Shown here one piece after another: positions 1 to 7,851 of a stretch of DNA of 38,539 nucleotides. A program made the translations under genes and the position numbers. The notes under the pieces were generated by a model. The model saw nothing but the letters and a program-made list of their open reading frames with translations. It searched no databases and was not told the origin of the DNA. The stretch lies in the NCBI GenBank assembly GCA_021811205.1, contig JAJZPK010000001.1, positions 1 to 38,539 on the forward strand, given 5' to 3'. How positions within the stretch are numbered: position 1 is the stretch's first letter; every line of letters starts with the position of its first letter. The DNA is from Pseudomonadota bacterium. Lineage in GTDB: Bacteria; Pseudomonadota; Gammaproteobacteria; Burkholderiales; JABEVD01.

Positions 1-13
1 TTAAAATGATGTG

Positions 14-42
14 TTGACGGACTTAAAAATAGCGTGTATAAA
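14..42 (+). promoter_or_regulatory. sigma70-type promoter of the restriction-modification controller gene
   Basis: A -35 element TTGACG (14-19) and a -10 element TATAAA (37-42) are separated by exactly 17 bases. Only six bases separate the -10 from the ATG at 49, so transcription should begin at or next to the start codon. That would give a leaderless mRNA. The elements are seen directly; the start point is inferred from normal sigma70 geometry. Confidence 0.7.
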
Positions 43-48
43 CGAGAT

Positions 49-333
49 ATGGAATACGATGAGTTCAAACGACAGTTGGGAAAAGCCGGGCTTTCGGTCA
101 AGGCATTTACAGCCCTGGTGAAAATCAATCGCAACACCATCACGAATTACAAAAAGACTGGCGAAGTGCCGTCTCATTGGGCCATCGTGGCCGTATTGAT
201 GGGATTGATGGCTGACAACAAACTGGACTTCAAGGAGGCTTTGGGCAGTCTCGATATTACTCCGAATAAAGTCAGGGGCGGCGCGGCCAAAGGCCGCTTT
301 GGCGGCAGCAAACAAACCGATTTGCATTTGTGA
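49..333 (+). CDS. small helix-turn-helix DNA-binding protein, putative controller of the adjacent restriction-modification genes
   Basis: A 94-residue protein. Its N-terminal half (about residues 5-40) reads as a Cro/XRE-like helix-turn-helix, with a segment of the type LSVKAFTALVKINRNTITNY. The C-terminal tail is basic and Gly-rich. A longer form from the GTG at 34 is unlikely because that codon is next to the promoter -10 box. The ATG at 49 has no convincing Shine-Dalgarno, which fits a leaderless transcript. It lies 34 bases upstream of the methyltransferase on the same strand, where controller (C) proteins of type II systems often sit. It is not an obvious member of the classical C.PvuII/C.AhdI family, so the controller role is inferred from position and fold. 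Confidence 0.7.
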   Translation: MEYDEFKRQLGKAGLSVKAFTALVKINRNTITNYKKTGEVPSHWAIVAVLMGLMADNKLDFKEALGSLDITPNKVRGGAAKGRFGGSKQTDLHL

Positions 334-367
334 CGCACAGATGCATTGGCAACCATAGAGGTGGCGC

Positions 368-1042
368 ATGAAAGATGAAAACAATGATGTACCTGCTATC
401 CAGCTAGACGCAGCCACAGACTTCTCACGTTTTCTGAACGGCAGAAAATTCGGGACTATTCTTGCTGACCCGCCATGGCAATTTCAGAATCGCACCGGAA
501 AAGTTGCACCTGAACACAAACGTCTGTCACGGTATGGCACCATGGATCTCGATGCCATCAAAAGGCTTCCCGTTGCCGAAGCTGCGGCTGAAGTTTCACA
601 CCTGTATTTATGGGTGCCGAATGCACTGCTGCCGGAAGGGCTCGCGGTCATGCAAGCTTGGGGTTTCCAGTACAAGAGCAATCTCGTATGGCACAAAATC
701 CGCAAGGATGGCGGCCCGGATGGGCGCGGAGTTGGATTCTATTTCCGTAACGTCACCGAACTGATTCTGTTCGGGGTTCGGGGCAAGAATGCTCGGACCC
801 TCGATCCTGCTAGAAGCCAGGTTAATTTTCTCGCGACGCGGAAGCGTGAGCATTCGCGCAAACCGGATGAACAATACCCCCTCATCGAAGCTTGCAGCCC
901 TGGACCGTTCCTGGAAATGTTTGCCCGTGGTGAGCGCCAGAATTGGACCGTATGGGGCAATCAGGCGGATGAAACCTACTACCCAACATGGAAAACGTAT
1001 TCCAATCATTCACAGTCTGAGCTTGTTGAGGCTTGCCCGTAA
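368..1042 (+). CDS. MT-A70 family DNA N6-adenine methyltransferase
   Basis: A 224-residue MT-A70-type methyltransferase. The catalytic motif DPPW is at residues 34-37, inside the typical context ILADPPWQF. A conserved segment of the type LYLWVPNALLP and a C-terminal GERQNWTVWGNQ motif follow, all hallmarks of the family. Bacterial MT-A70 proteins transfer a methyl group from S-adenosylmethionine to N6 of adenine in DNA. With a BglII/BstYI-like endonuclease immediately downstream on the same strand, this is most likely the protective half of a type II restriction-modification system. The length is typical for the family. The recognition sequence cannot be read from the sequence. Confidence 0.9.
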   Translation: MKDENNDVPAIQLDAATDFSRFLNGRKFGTILADPPWQFQNRTGKVAPEHKRLSRYGTMDLDAIKRLPVAEAAAEVSHLYLWVPNALLPEGLAVMQAWGFQYKSNLVWHKIRKDGGPDGRGVGFYFRNVTELILFGVRGKNARTLDPARSQVNFLATRKREHSRKPDEQYPLIEACSPGPFLEMFARGERQNWTVWGNQADETYYPTWKTYSNHSQSELVEACP

Positions 1043-1107
1043 CGCCTATCGTTTTTCATTTGTAAATCAAGTATTATTGGCATTCATCCTGATGGAATTC
1101 GAAGTGT

Positions 1108-1914
1108 ATGAATAGCCAAGAAGAACAAGATGCAGATGACTTGATGACAGAGGACGATGGCGATGTTGCTTTGCGCCCAGGTCCTAACGCAGACGACCCT
1201 ACGGATGTCGAGAAATACATAAGCGCCAAAGTCCGGGCGCTTTATGACGTGTATAGCTACCGCCATGCGGCTGCAATCCTTGCCAATTCATACCCCGATG
1301 AGCTAGCGCAGATCGAGCAGGCATTACTCGATTTCCGCATCACTATGAGAGAGATCGGGATGCCTGGCGGCAATGAGTCGGACATGCCCAAGAAGTTTTC
1401 CCGCACGTTGCGGCCTGAAGGTTGGGTCGAAACTCGTATTCAAGGCGACTTGCTCGTGAGAGCCAAGGAATATGACGAAGAATTTCTGGAGAACGGCAAG
1501 ACCCGCAAGATAAAGCTTCCTGAGAGCGAGCCACGACTGATCGAAAACTTCATTGACGGTCACAAAATTGACTATGTAAAGGGTCGCGTTGCGTTCGATC
1601 TGGAATGGAATTCCAAGGACCAGACTTTCGACCGAGACCTGTATGCACTTCGGGCATTCCATGAATGTGGTCTCATCAGCGCTGGCGTACTGGTAACGCG
1701 CAGCGCAAGCCTCAACCCTGTGTTTGAAGTAGTCCCGAAGCTTAACAAGAAGGGTGAAGAAACCGGGGAAACCGTGAGGGCCAAGTATGGGGCTAGCACA
1801 ACTTGGATGGGCAAGCTGCTTTATCGGCTCAATGCCGGACGGCACGGCGGATGCCCTGTTCTAGTATTTGGCATCACACCGAAGCTAATTACTGATTGGC
1901 ATGGCGGAAAATAA
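1108..1914 (+). CDS. type II restriction endonuclease, BglII/BstYI-like
   Basis: A 268-residue protein. Its C-terminal two thirds resemble the BglII/BstYI endonuclease family: an acidic catalytic cluster at Asp155, Glu166 and Asn168 (D-x10-E-x-N in the VAFDLEWNSKD region), followed by FDRDLYALRAF, the STTWMGKL segment (residues 230-237) and a GGCPVLVFGIT strand near the end. In BglII the E-x-K of the PD-(D/E)xK fold is likewise altered at its last position. The N-terminal 90 residues are acidic and poorly conserved. It follows the MT-A70 methyltransferase by 65 bases, forming a restriction-modification pair. The TAA stop at 1912-1914 is followed in the same frame by another 90 or so open codons (see next gene), so a longer ancestral protein is possible. 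Confidence 0.8.
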   Translation: MNSQEEQDADDLMTEDDGDVALRPGPNADDPTDVEKYISAKVRALYDVYSYRHAAAILANSYPDELAQIEQALLDFRITMREIGMPGGNESDMPKKFSRTLRPEGWVETRIQGDLLVRAKEYDEEFLENGKTRKIKLPESEPRLIENFIDGHKIDYVKGRVAFDLEWNSKDQTFDRDLYALRAFHECGLISAGVLVTRSASLNPVFEVVPKLNKKGEETGETVRAKYGASTTWMGKLLYRLNAGRHGGCPVLVFGITPKLITDWHGGK

Positions 1915-1974
1915 CACTTTGTTTTTGTCAATGAATGGCAGCAATCACATACTGAAACGGCTGCTCAAAAAGGC

Positions 1975-2190
1975 GTGAATATGGATGCGCTCGAAGAAGC
2001 AAGGAAAACTCCAATCGGGTTTTCCGAGGGAATCGGGCAATACGTCCGTCCTTCGGACATTCCAGAGCCGTACCGTACCCAATTCCTGCATGACTCTTTA
2101 GGATCGACAACAGCTATGCACGATGGCGATCTGGTTCACTTTGCACGGGACTGGCACAAGTGGCTCGATGCTAATTATCCGGCAAGGTAA
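1975..2190 (+). CDS. small hypothetical protein, in frame with the upstream endonuclease
   Basis: A 71-residue protein of unknown function (69 residues from the ATG at 1981). It is acidic to neutral, with a protein-like composition and a segment RPSDIPEPYRTQFLHDSLG. The reading frame is the same as that of the restriction endonuclease and stays open from directly after its TAA at 1912-1914, so the segment reads as a C-terminal continuation broken by one stop codon. Alternatively it is a separate gene starting at GTG 1975 or ATG 1981. A 15-codon ORF at 1931-1978 ends in a TGA that overlaps the GTG, which could couple translation. No domain is recognised. It may be part of the restriction-modification operon. 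Confidence 0.5.
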   Translation: MNMDALEEARKTPIGFSEGIGQYVRPSDIPEPYRTQFLHDSLGSTTAMHDGDLVHFARDWHKWLDANYPAR

Positions 2191-2233
2191 GGATACTTTA
2201 TAATCTATTGAATACATTGATTTTGTGCGGCTG

Positions 2234-3385
2234 CTACATAATTCCGCGAGTTTTCCACAAGCGCCAAGACTCTTTCCGAAATTCGGTATAAGTTGTGTCT
2301 CTCATAGCTCGTGGTAAGGCCCAGCGTTCTTTCCAATAACCTGCAAGTCTTCCAAAGGATAGGTCAAACGCATCAATTTCATCGGTCTCACCACACAAGT
2401 AATCTTTTGTATTAGCAGCCAATGGGATAACGAACACTTCCCTAGATATGCCATGATAAATTAAGTTGCGTGGCAGACCAAGTAGCTTCAGTGCCTTGAT
2501 AACAACTTCACGGCGATTGCGAAATCCTTTTCCCCATTCTGAATGTTTTGCTGTGGGGGTGCTCTCTTCGGTTACAAGCTGACGTAGATCATGATAGACG
2601 CCATTCATGTATGGAAAATCGCCTGAACCGTTGGTAAAACCGACTGATTCAAAGACTGTACGGTCTCCAAATTTTAAACGGTTGTAGATTGACGATCTTC
2701 CCAAAGCTGAAGTCGTAGTAATCAATGCTAGCGGTCCAACACGTCGCCCACTAATTAAAGTTTCCTTGTTTGCATAACGACGGTTGAAGGCCTCCCTAAC
2801 TTCATTAGAGGCTGTCGCGAGAGCAACTAATTTGCCACCAAGTAAATTTGAATAGGGTGGTACAGAACCGAGAACAAATGCATCCATCACATTTGCAAGT
2901 CTATTTTTCCGCTGATCTCTGTCCCATCCGACCCATTTGTCGCGTGCACCAAGAGCAAAAACCGGGTCAGATAGTCCAAGAATTCCCATAAGTTTATTGT
3001 GTCCGTCATCCCAAACTAAAAAGCGCAAACGGCGGCCGTAGTCGGCGGAAACCGGGATGCTCCAATGAAGCCTTGTATAACGGAAGAGGAGTTCTTCTGT
3101 AGTTTCAGTTGTCACCTCGATAAGCCGAGGAGAAATGTTTTCTGGATTGATTTCTTGGCCGTCAGCTAGGGATTCGATAAGGCGACTTTCGAAACGCACA
3201 AGACCGGATTTTGAACGCTCAATTTGGTGCGCACATGCCATGGCGTGTGCTTCACGTAAGATGTCTTTTTGCCCTGAGGTTAATGCCAATTTCTTTTCAG
3301 CAACAGAAAACCCCTGTGCTCCTAAGTGGGCAAGCAGGTTTTCTTTCAGGGTTGCTCTATCTATTTTATTTTCTGAAGATGACAT
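2234..3385 (-). CDS. druA: DUF4338 protein, Druantia DruA-like
   Basis: A protein of 383 residues from the ATG at 3385; an upstream in-frame TTG at 3418 would add 11. The central region carries DUF4338/DruA hallmarks: RFLVWDDGHNKLMGILGLSD, then VMDAFVLGSVPPYSNLLGGK, then ALITTTSALGRSSIYNRL and VGFTNGSGDF. DruA is the shared component of Druantia anti-phage systems, where it normally accompanies a large helicase-like DruE. No DruE is present in the window; this copy stands alone, convergent with the restriction-modification genes (stop-to-stop gap about 43 bases). DruA-type proteins also occur singly and near transposition genes. The defence role here is inferred from family and neighbourhood. 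Neither candidate start has a clear Shine-Dalgarno. Confidence 0.8.
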   Translation of the reverse strand: MSSSENKIDRATLKENLLAHLGAQGFSVAEKKLALTSGQKDILREAHAMACAHQIERSKSGLVRFESRLIESLADGQEINPENISPRLIEVTTETTEELLFRYTRLHWSIPVSADYGRRLRFLVWDDGHNKLMGILGLSDPVFALGARDKWVGWDRDQRKNRLANVMDAFVLGSVPPYSNLLGGKLVALATASNEVREAFNRRYANKETLISGRRVGPLALITTTSALGRSSIYNRLKFGDRTVFESVGFTNGSGDFPYMNGVYHDLRQLVTEESTPTAKHSEWGKGFRNRREVVIKALKLLGLPRNLIYHGISREVFVIPLAANTKDYLCGETDEIDAFDLSFGRLAGYWKERWALPRAMRDTTYTEFRKESWRLWKTRGIM

Positions 3386-3863
3386 GGTCAGGGTCTGGTA
3401 ATAGTTAGTGCAAGGCAATTAGGTAACATTATCATTCTGTGGATACCAGGCTGGCAATAATATACTTCCACGTCAGAAACGTAATGTGGGGTTCGTGCAA
3501 CGAAGATACTCGTGAGAAGGTATCTTGTGGCAGAATAATGGTTCCATACACCAGCAGGAATATGGTTCACGGGACAAATGTCCCTCAATCCATAACTGTT
3601 CCGCTCCGGAACGGTTATGCCTCTGGATCGCGGCGGAACGGATATGCTCGGTTTTAGAAGCGAGGGAGATGTGGTTTTGTGAAACTCGTGGGTGCCTGTT
3701 GTTCGGCTTCTGTCGACCTTGGTTTATATGGAATTTACGTCAACAATCGGACCGTTATATGCCGCGCAACATCGCGGGCCTTCTCGTAAACGCTACGGGC
3801 GATTTTCCGGAACTTGATGTTCGGACATCACTCCCACACGCCGTGTGAACTACAGTACGACAA
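3386..3863. other. intergenic stretch without a recognised gene
   Basis: About 480 bases between the DruA-like gene and kup. No ORF here looks like a real protein. It holds a short perfect inverted repeat, GTTCCG-CTC-CGGAAC (about 3598-3612), followed by a related direct repeat of the type CGGAACGG(T/A)TATGC at about 3607 and 3634. The base composition shifts here from the AT-richer defence block to the chromosomal background, so this is the probable right border of the acquired segment. No integrase or tRNA was found. Confidence 0.4.
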
Positions 3864-5735
3864 TCACAGGACCACCTGGGTGCCAATTTCGACCACTCTG
3901 TTTGGCGGAATTCTGAAGAAAGGGATCGCGCTGCCAGCATTACGGAACATCGCAACAAACAGCTTTTCGCGCCAAAGGGCCATCCTCGGACTTGCCTTGG
4001 GAATCAGCATTTCTCTGGAAAGGAAGTAGGAGGTATCCATTGGCTCGATATGCAAGACATCCTGCGCATGAAGCGCTTTGGGCACATTGGGATCGTCCTT
4101 GAAACCGAACTTGAGGACCATGCGATGGAAGTTTTTCGATAAGCTATTGTATTCGATACGCTCCTGCATTCCGACATGGGGGATATCGAGTATTCGGACG
4201 CTCAGAACAATTACCCGCTCGTGAATCACCTTGTTGTGCTTCATGTTGTGGAGAAGTGCATGGGGAACACTGTCCGGATTGGCAGTGAGAAATATCGCTG
4301 TCCCCGGCACCCTGTGTATGGAATCTTCCGTTAGCGAATCGACAAAGGGGACGAGATCGAGGGACTCCCTTTTCATTCGATCGGCAAGCAGCACCCTGCC
4401 GCGCTTCCAGGTCGTCATCAGGGTGAAAATGATGAATCCCAAAGAGAGCGGAAACCAACCGCCTTCGGCAATCTTGAGCAGGTTGGCGCCGAAAAAGGCC
4501 AGATCGACAGTCAGGAAAGCGCCGATTAGAAGAGCTCCGCGAAGCATACCCCACCCCCACAATTTCCTGACGACGATGAAGGCGAGCACGGTAGTCACGC
4601 TCATCGTTCCAGTAACCGCGATGCCGTAAGCGGTAGCGAGGCTCGCAGAGGAGCGGAACCCGATGACGAGGGCAGCCACGGCAATGAGCAGCGCCCAGTT
4701 GATTCCTGGTACGTAGATCTGGCCGATTTCCTCTTCGGATGTGTGCTGAGTTTCCATCCTGGGGGCATAGCCCAGCCTGATGGCCTGGTTCGTCATCGAA
4801 TAGGCGCCAGATATGACCGCCTGAGAGGCGATCACCGTCGCCAAAGTGGCAAGGATGACAAGCGGATAATGCGCCCAGCCTGGGGCAAGCAGGTAGAAGG
4901 GATTCGAGATTGCACTCGGGTCATGGATCAGAAGCGCACCTTGTCCGAAATAATTGAGCACCAGGGCGGGCAGGACCAGGGTGAACCAGGCCAGTTGGAC
5001 CGGTTTCCGCCCGAAATGCCCCATGTCTGCGTACAGGGCTTCTGCACCGGTCACCGCCAGCACGACGCTTCCCAACGAAAGGAAACCGAGCAAGGGGTTG
5101 GATGCGAGAAAGCGCAACCCATAAAGAGGATTCAGGGCGGATAAGACCTGAGGCTGATCCATGATTCCAAGAAGCCCGAGCAGTCCAAGAATTGCGAACC
5201 AGATGCACATGATAGGGCCGAAAAATGCGCCGACGCTGGCCGTTCCCCTTTTCTGGAAAATGAAGAGCGCAAACAGGATGGCGAGCGTGATGGGGATCAC
5301 GTAATCCTTGAAGACAGGACTTGCGATTTGCAGTCCCTCGATGGCGGACAGCACGGAAATGCCGGGCGTGATCACGCCATCGCCGTAAAACAGCGCAGTT
5401 CCGAATATGCCTAGCAAGAGGATCGAAGCTCTTCTCCGGCCGGTTCTCTGCAATTTGCTCAGGGCCAGAGCAAGCAGAGCCATGATTCCCCCTTCTCCCT
5501 CGTTGTCCGCATGCATGATGAACAGTACATACTTGAGGGAGACCACGATCATAAGTGACCAGAAAATCAGGGACAGAATGCCGAGGATATTTTCGGGATT
5601 GAGCGGAACGGGATGATCCCCTGCGGTGAAGATCGTGTTGAGCGTGTAGAGAGGGCTCGTGCCAATATCGCCGTATACGATGCCCAGTGCGGCAAGCGAC
5701 AAGGTCGTGAGGCTGGATTTCCCGTTCCGCTCCAT
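3864..5735 (-). CDS. kup: KUP-family low-affinity potassium transporter
   Basis: A 623-residue integral membrane protein, close to the 622 residues of E. coli Kup. The N-terminus has the family signature GIVYGDIGTSPLYTLNTIF and then HADNEGEGGIMALLALAL. About twelve membrane segments fill the first 430 residues, followed by a cytoplasmic C-terminal domain ending in VVEIGTQVVL, the usual family ending. Kup imports K+ with protons across the inner membrane. The ATG at 5735 is chosen over upstream starts because AAGGGGAA precedes it by a proper distance and the protein then begins just before the conserved region. It is a single gene, oriented leftward. Two copies of a GATCTTAAT motif lie upstream (5804-5829), of unknown meaning. 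Confidence 0.95.
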   Translation of the reverse strand: MERNGKSSLTTLSLAALGIVYGDIGTSPLYTLNTIFTAGDHPVPLNPENILGILSLIFWSLMIVVSLKYVLFIMHADNEGEGGIMALLALALSKLQRTGRRRASILLLGIFGTALFYGDGVITPGISVLSAIEGLQIASPVFKDYVIPITLAILFALFIFQKRGTASVGAFFGPIMCIWFAILGLLGLLGIMDQPQVLSALNPLYGLRFLASNPLLGFLSLGSVVLAVTGAEALYADMGHFGRKPVQLAWFTLVLPALVLNYFGQGALLIHDPSAISNPFYLLAPGWAHYPLVILATLATVIASQAVISGAYSMTNQAIRLGYAPRMETQHTSEEEIGQIYVPGINWALLIAVAALVIGFRSSASLATAYGIAVTGTMSVTTVLAFIVVRKLWGWGMLRGALLIGAFLTVDLAFFGANLLKIAEGGWFPLSLGFIIFTLMTTWKRGRVLLADRMKRESLDLVPFVDSLTEDSIHRVPGTAIFLTANPDSVPHALLHNMKHNKVIHERVIVLSVRILDIPHVGMQERIEYNSLSKNFHRMVLKFGFKDDPNVPKALHAQDVLHIEPMDTSYFLSREMLIPKASPRMALWREKLFVAMFRNAGSAIPFFRIPPNRVVEIGTQVVL

Positions 5736-5850
5736 GAATTCCCCTTCAAAATATGGGACATTATCGGGCGGAAGGATATCCCATCTAGCTTTCATGATCA
5801 AAAAGATCTTAATACAAATGATCTTAATGCAATCTTTAAGCGTTTGAAGA

Positions 5851-6453
5851 TCAGAAACTGTCCATCACGAGCACTTCGTTCATCGGAAGCTGACCGCCTC
5901 GAGGCCATGCTTCCTTGGTTCCCTTGCCGATGGCAACGAACATCGCGATGACGTGATCCGGAGGCAGATTGATGAGCTTGCCTACCGCATCGAAATCGAA
6001 GCCATCCATTGGACAGGAGTCGTATCCCATCTCCTTCGCATGCAGCATCAGGTTCATCGCGGCGATTCCGCAAGAGCGCATCGCCTCGTCTCGTTGCACT
6101 TGATCCTTGCCTCGGTAATACTGGTCTATCGCGGGCACCATGAAATCCTGTATCGGCTTATCCGCATTGCGCCAGTACCTGCCGGGCTGCTTTTCCCATG
6201 CCTTGAGATCCGCGCACAGCACAACCAGCAGCGATGCATCGGTCACCTGCGCCTGATCCCAGGCAACGGTGCGTATCTGCTTTCTGATCTCAGGATTCCT
6301 GACCACGACGAAACGCCAGTTCTGTATGTTGAATGCTGTGGGGGAAAGCATCGCGCCTGCGATAAGTTTTTCCATTTCGGCTTCGGTCATGCGGTGGTTG
6401 GCGTCGTATGCCTTGACCGAGCGCCGCGTTTCGATCGCTTGTGCAACATTCAT
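5851..6453 (-). CDS. nitroreductase family protein
   Basis: A 200-residue FMN-dependent nitroreductase-like protein. It opens with the typical AIETRRSVKAYD (Arg-Arg-Ser for FMN phosphate binding), then SPTAFNIQNWRFVVV, and near the end a segment MGYDSCPMDGF and the HVIAMFVAIGKG strand. Such enzymes reduce nitro compounds, quinones or enones with NAD(P)H in the cytoplasm; the substrate cannot be told. The ATG at 6453 is preferred because GAGGA lies seven bases upstream. It is transcribed in the same direction as kup with a 115-base gap and is probably a separate unit. Confidence 0.88.
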   Translation of the reverse strand: MNVAQAIETRRSVKAYDANHRMTEAEMEKLIAGAMLSPTAFNIQNWRFVVVRNPEIRKQIRTVAWDQAQVTDASLLVVLCADLKAWEKQPGRYWRNADKPIQDFMVPAIDQYYRGKDQVQRDEAMRSCGIAAMNLMLHAKEMGYDSCPMDGFDFDAVGKLINLPPDHVIAMFVAIGKGTKEAWPRGGQLPMNEVLVMDSF

Positions 6454-6780
6454 AATCAGATCCTCAAATACAGTTTGAATAAATAACCTTATCATTCCCG
6501 CTAAATAATCGCATCAACACAACTATCTGTTTTGTTATGAAATCATTAAATTTTTGAAAATGTCCTCTAAGAATTTTTCAAATGATGCGAGAAGGCAAAA
6601 ATATGCTTTAGATTGTTATGATCAGGTCCTGTCGGCGGCAAGTGCCGACTAGAATCAGTCTGTTCTGCAATCTGAAGCGCGTCGTCAACTTCTATGCCGA
6701 GTTATCGGACGGTGCTTTCGAGTTTTTGTAGCCGGTATCCACCCGACAATTGGGATGCCTGGATCAACAAGTTGTCATGA
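6454..6780. other. AT-rich intergenic region with a possible coding remnant
   Basis: About 330 bases between two leftward genes. The part next to the nitroreductase gene is AT-rich and probably carries its promoter. A small hairpin, GTCGGC-N7-GCCGAC, lies at 6631-6649. From about 6640 to the TAG at 6729-6731 the plus strand reads a protein-like tail containing CNLKRVVNFYAEL. This faintly resembles the C-terminal ends of some IS-type transposases but is too short to assign. Confidence 0.3.
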
Positions 6781-7254
6781 TCATTTTATACCCCGCTTCT
6801 CCAGCCATTCCAAATCCAGTTGCCATTTCGTGCCGGAGACACCTGGCTGTTCAAGCACTATCTTTCGTGCCTCCCCCTGGTATTTGGCCAATTGCTTCTC
6901 CGCTGCTATAAACTCGGGACTGTCCATCGGTTTGCCAGCCAGCTTCGGGTAAATTGCATCAAGCACCCGATAGATGGGCACATCTGGTGAGCGCGGCGAA
7001 CTCATTATTGCAATCGTGCCTTCCATGCGAAACACACTGAAATGGTATGGGTAGTTCAGAAGCGCTTTGCTACCATGTTTACTGATCGCCTGATTTAGGA
7101 CAGTTACTTTAGGGTCGGAATATTTATAGGTAACCAAACCTTCTGCGTTAGCGGTTTGCAATGCGCCCTGAATTGTCGCCGCGATAGCGATTAACAAAAC
7201 CGAAAAAAACAATATACCGTTAAACGCTCTTGGTTTATACCGCTTGTTTTTCAT
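6781..7254 (-). CDS. hypothetical protein with an N-terminal membrane anchor or signal
   Basis: A 157-residue protein not recognised as a named family. A positively charged start (MKNKRYKPR) is followed by one hydrophobic stretch at about residues 12-35, ending near TANAEG. This suggests either an uncleaved anchor or a signal peptide with an Ala-x-Ala-type site. The remainder is soluble, with a segment YSDPKVTVLNQAISKHG and a Lys/Glu-rich C-terminus ending WLEKRGIK. It would act in the periplasm or at the outer face of the inner membrane. It stands alone with long non-coding flanks and no clear Shine-Dalgarno, so regulation and role are unknown. Confidence 0.65.
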   Translation of the reverse strand: MKNKRYKPRAFNGILFFSVLLIAIAATIQGALQTANAEGLVTYKYSDPKVTVLNQAISKHGSKALLNYPYHFSVFRMEGTIAIMSSPRSPDVPIYRVLDAIYPKLAGKPMDSPEFIAAEKQLAKYQGEARKIVLEQPGVSGTKWQLDLEWLEKRGIK

Positions 7255-7794
7255 ATTTTTTCAATCTTAGTGGCATTGTCCGACGAACACCGAGAATGAT
7301 TGGATAAATTTTAATTATATTGTACCTCAAAGCGTAATATCAGCATTCCCACATATTCACGTGGGAAGCTGTGAACCATACCGCATTTCATGAAGTTCAG
7401 TTGGTTTGAGTCAGACGGACTTGCGGGCTGAACAACTTGCCAACGTCATGAACCCGAACACTTCCAGCCTTTGAACTCCACTGACAGCTTCGGTCGAATT
7501 GTGGATACTATATATGGCAGGTTTCAACAGCGAGCAGCCATCCGATTGACCGCTCAATAAACGAGACGAGTGACCGCACATGGCACAAAGTGTGTTATTC
7601 GATGATTCGTGACAAAGTGCAATGCTGGTGAGCGAATATGGCAAAGTGCATTTGACAATGAATTTTGGGTGCTGCTATGGGGCTGATTAGGTCGACAGTT
7701 GGTTGAATTGTTCAATCTAATGCTTTAATGGCATGCAACAAGATTCTTTATGTCACACACTCTCCGCGCTATTGTAAAGAATTAGGTTCCACGC
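7255..7794. other. non-coding region upstream of the aldo/keto reductase gene
   Basis: Some 540 bases with no credible gene on either strand. It contains a hairpin, TTCCCAC-N8-GTGGGAA (7346-7367), without a T-run, and loosely repeated words such as GCAAAGTGCA (around 7580-7650). It may be decayed sequence. Nothing more can be supported. Confidence 0.35.
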
Positions 7795-7848
7795 TTTGCC
7801 TTCCCAAGGGCGCGTCTATAATTTCAGGAAAACTTCGGACGGAGGAGA
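7795..7848 (+). promoter_or_regulatory. promoter and ribosome binding site of the aldo/keto reductase gene
   Basis: A perfect -10 box TATAAT lies at 7817-7822, with a weak -35 candidate TTTGCC at 7795-7800 (16-base spacer). A strong Shine-Dalgarno, GGAGGAG (7841-7847), precedes the ATG at 7852. This promoter is duplicated in decayed form at about 10645, where the -10 has become TGTAAT. Confidence 0.65.
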
Positions 7849-7851
7849 AGA

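Noticed and set aside
2234..3418. Complete Druantia system
   Set aside because: Only a DruA-like gene is present; no DruE helicase or other Druantia subunit is in the window.
5804..5829. Direct repeat GATCTTAAT upstream of kup as a c-di-AMP riboswitch or operator
   Set aside because: Too short and without any riboswitch-like structure; the function cannot be supported.
6633..6731. Possible transposase C-terminal remnant
   Set aside because: Only about 30 codons of vaguely transposase-like sequence, with no inverted repeats or target duplications visible; mentioned only within the intergenic entry.
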